Assembly (NCBI GenBank): GCA_020632925.1 | Contig: JACKER010000013.1 | Location: 124,001-188,000 of the forward strand | Reading direction: 5' to 3' | From: Alphaproteobacteria bacterium | GTDB lineage: Bacteria > Myxococcota_A > UBA796 > GCA-2862545 | DNA: 64,000 nucleotides | Part shown: positions 63,061-64,000 of the stretch, piece after piece | Layout of the letters: each line of letters starts with the position of its first letter | How positions within the stretch are numbered: position 1 is the first letter of the stretch | Notes under the pieces: generated by a model | Database searches by the model: none | Told to the model about the DNA's origin: nothing | What the model saw: only the letters and a program-made list of their open reading frames with translations | Position numbers and translations under genes: made by a program

Positions 63061-63090
63061 GTGCCCGTGCCCGTGCCCGTGCCCGTGCCC
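63061..63090. repeat. five tandem copies of GTGCCC
   Basis: A pure (GTGCCC)5 hexanucleotide run lies just after the TPR gene stop, in the gap before the convergent APH-like gene. It is a simple-sequence repeat prone to copy-number change. Confidence 0.9.
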
Positions 63091-63134
63091 GTCAACGGCG
63101 CTGGAACCGGCACCATCGGTCGCCTGGCTCCCTG

Positions 63135-63166
63135 CCCCCTACCCCGACCCTGTGGGGAAGAGGGGG
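63135..63166. terminator. bidirectional terminator-like hairpin
   Basis: CCCCCT (63135-63140) pairs with AGGGGG (63161-63166), and CCCC (63142-63145) pairs with GGGG (63154-63157), around an eight-base loop. It lies between the convergent TPR and APH-like genes. No T-tract follows on either strand. Confidence 0.5.
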
Positions 63167-63196
63167 AGAAACCACCTGCGGGGAGCGGGGGCCGCC

Positions 63197-64000
63197 CTAT
63201 CGGCACCAGCCGGCGAGGAAGCGCTGGAAGTCGGCGACGGCCACCGGGAACAGCTCGCGCCACTCCCGCTCCACGGCGTCCGCGCCTCCGAGCGCCTCGT
63301 GCAGCGCGCGGAAGTAGAGGTCGAGCCCCGCTCGCGTGTCCCGGTCGGACTCGCCGTACAGCAGGTAGGCGACATCGCGCATGCCGACGCCGCCCCCGAC
63401 GTATTGGAAGTCCACGGCCGCCGGGGTTCCGTCGCGGGCGCGCAGGAAGTTCGCCGGCTTGGCGTCGCCGTGGACGAGCGTCCGGAAGCGTGCGCCCGCC
63501 AGCCGGGCGTCGAGCGCGGGTGCGGCCTCCCGCAGCGGCCCGGGCGCCATCGCGCGCAGCTCGTCGGGGCGGGTCGCGAGGTGCCAGTAGCTCCCCTCGG
63601 GCCACAAGCCATCCGGCTCCACGCCGAGGAAGCTCGCGTGGAAGGCGGCGAGCCAGCACAAGCACTCCCCGAGCGAGGGCTTCCGGGTCTCGTCCAGGTC
63701 CTCGAGGATCAGCAGCCCGGGCTCCGCGTGCCACCGTCGCGCGACGCGGCTCCCCGCTCGGTGCGCGAAGCGCGCGTAGAAGGTCTGCTCGATCGCGTAG
63801 GAGCGCAGCTTCCGCTCGTGCGAGCGCCCGCGTCCCGGCGGGGCCTGCACGTGCTTGACGACCACGCTGTCGGCCTCGTGCCCCGTCAGTGCGTAGCGGA
63901 CGACCTCGCCGTACCCGCCCCACAGCGACTGCACGCGCCGCACGCGCCGGGCCTCGCGGGCGCCGAGCGCGCTCCGCACCCGCTCGTCGAGGTCGCTCAG
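63197..64000 (-). CDS. APH/ecdysteroid-kinase-like phosphotransferase (5' end at or beyond the window edge)
   Basis: At least 260 residues. The catalytic loop is VHGDAKPANFLRA (His-Gly-Asp...Asn) and the metal-binding motif is VDFQYVGGG followed by GMRDVAYLLYG, the pattern of aminoglycoside phosphotransferase/EcK-type small-molecule kinases. The frame stays open to the window edge (ends LSDLDERVRSALG), so GTG 63979 may not be the true start. It likely phosphorylates a small hydroxylated molecule in the cytoplasm; no resistance context is visible. Confidence 0.85.
   Translation of the reverse strand: MSDLDERVRSALGAREARRVRRVQSLWGGYGEVVRYALTGHEADSVVVKHVQAPPGRGRSHERKLRSYAIEQTFYARFAHRAGSRVARRWHAEPGLLILEDLDETRKPSLGECLCWLAAFHASFLGVEPDGLWPEGSYWHLATRPDELRAMAPGPLREAAPALDARLAGARFRTLVHGDAKPANFLRARDGTPAAVDFQYVGGGVGMRDVAYLLYGESDRDTRAGLDLYFRALHEALGGADAVEREWRELFPVAVADFQRFLAGWCR

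Noticed and set aside
63047..63196. tRNA or small RNA gene in the gap after the TPR gene
   Set aside because: Only the hexanucleotide run and a terminator-like hairpin are present; no cloverleaf or other RNA signature was found.

Overview
The window is high-GC DNA with very strong third-position GC and many genes of Myxococcota style: short-leader lipoproteins, Ser/Thr kinases, a giant secreted FG-GAP/thrombospondin-3 repeat protein ending in a MYXO-CTERM-like tail, paired ArsA-type ATPases, and gyrB and recF apart from dnaA/dnaN. A bacterial chromosome from the myxobacterial lineage is the best fit. No rRNA, tRNA, CRISPR array, insertion sequence or origin was seen. Genes are tightly packed, often with start/stop overlaps of the ATGA or GTGA type.

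Layout. 1-9.3 kb: lipase-like hydrolase and MAPEG protein, a V4R-like protein, a cytochrome/copper-monooxygenase-like lipoprotein with a coupled small lipoprotein, an active Ser/Thr kinase, then a metal/cobalamin-binding protein, a probable pseudokinase and ttcA, followed by a secreted OB-fold-like protein. 9.3-15.1 kb: a minus-strand operon gyrB - ArsA ATPase - ArsA ATPase - Omp85-type barrel. 15.3-25.4 kb: a lipoprotein, a subtilase with a small repeat protein, a 1212-residue SARP-like regulator, and a probable operon that places recF among small envelope proteins. 25.4-31 kb: beta-CASP RNase, a 50-residue peptide gene with a lasso-leader-like motif next to a DUF1554 lipoprotein, and two GTPases with an altered P-loop behind a small barrel protein.

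31-38.9 kb is a lipid/natural-product-like locus: a fatty acid hydroxylase/sterol desaturase, a GNAT-like enzyme, a 1470-residue fusion of fatty acyl-AMP ligase, catalase-like domain, FAD oxidoreductase and acyl carrier domain, and a hydrolase-hotdog fusion. A one-protein hybrid two-component regulator follows on the other strand. 43-46.3 kb holds a second compact locus: AdoMet decarboxylase fused to a 2OG-Fe(II) oxygenase, a spermidine synthase homologue, a second GNAT-like paralogue and a phytochelatin synthase with the full plant-like catalytic set. These two loci are the best candidates for an undescribed system, and the GNAT-like paralogues link them.

46.3-51.4 kb is an accessory stretch (lipoprotein, SUKH-like protein, membrane protein) followed by three consecutive genes broken by single-base indels, mostly at homopolymers. 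This pattern suggests local consensus error rather than decay. 51.4-64 kb: the giant FG-GAP protein, a redox/detoxification operon (SnoaL-like, glutathionyl-hydroquinone reductase, F420-reductase-like) behind a perfect palindrome, an ABC-2 exporter operon, a TPR protein and an APH-like kinase running off the end.
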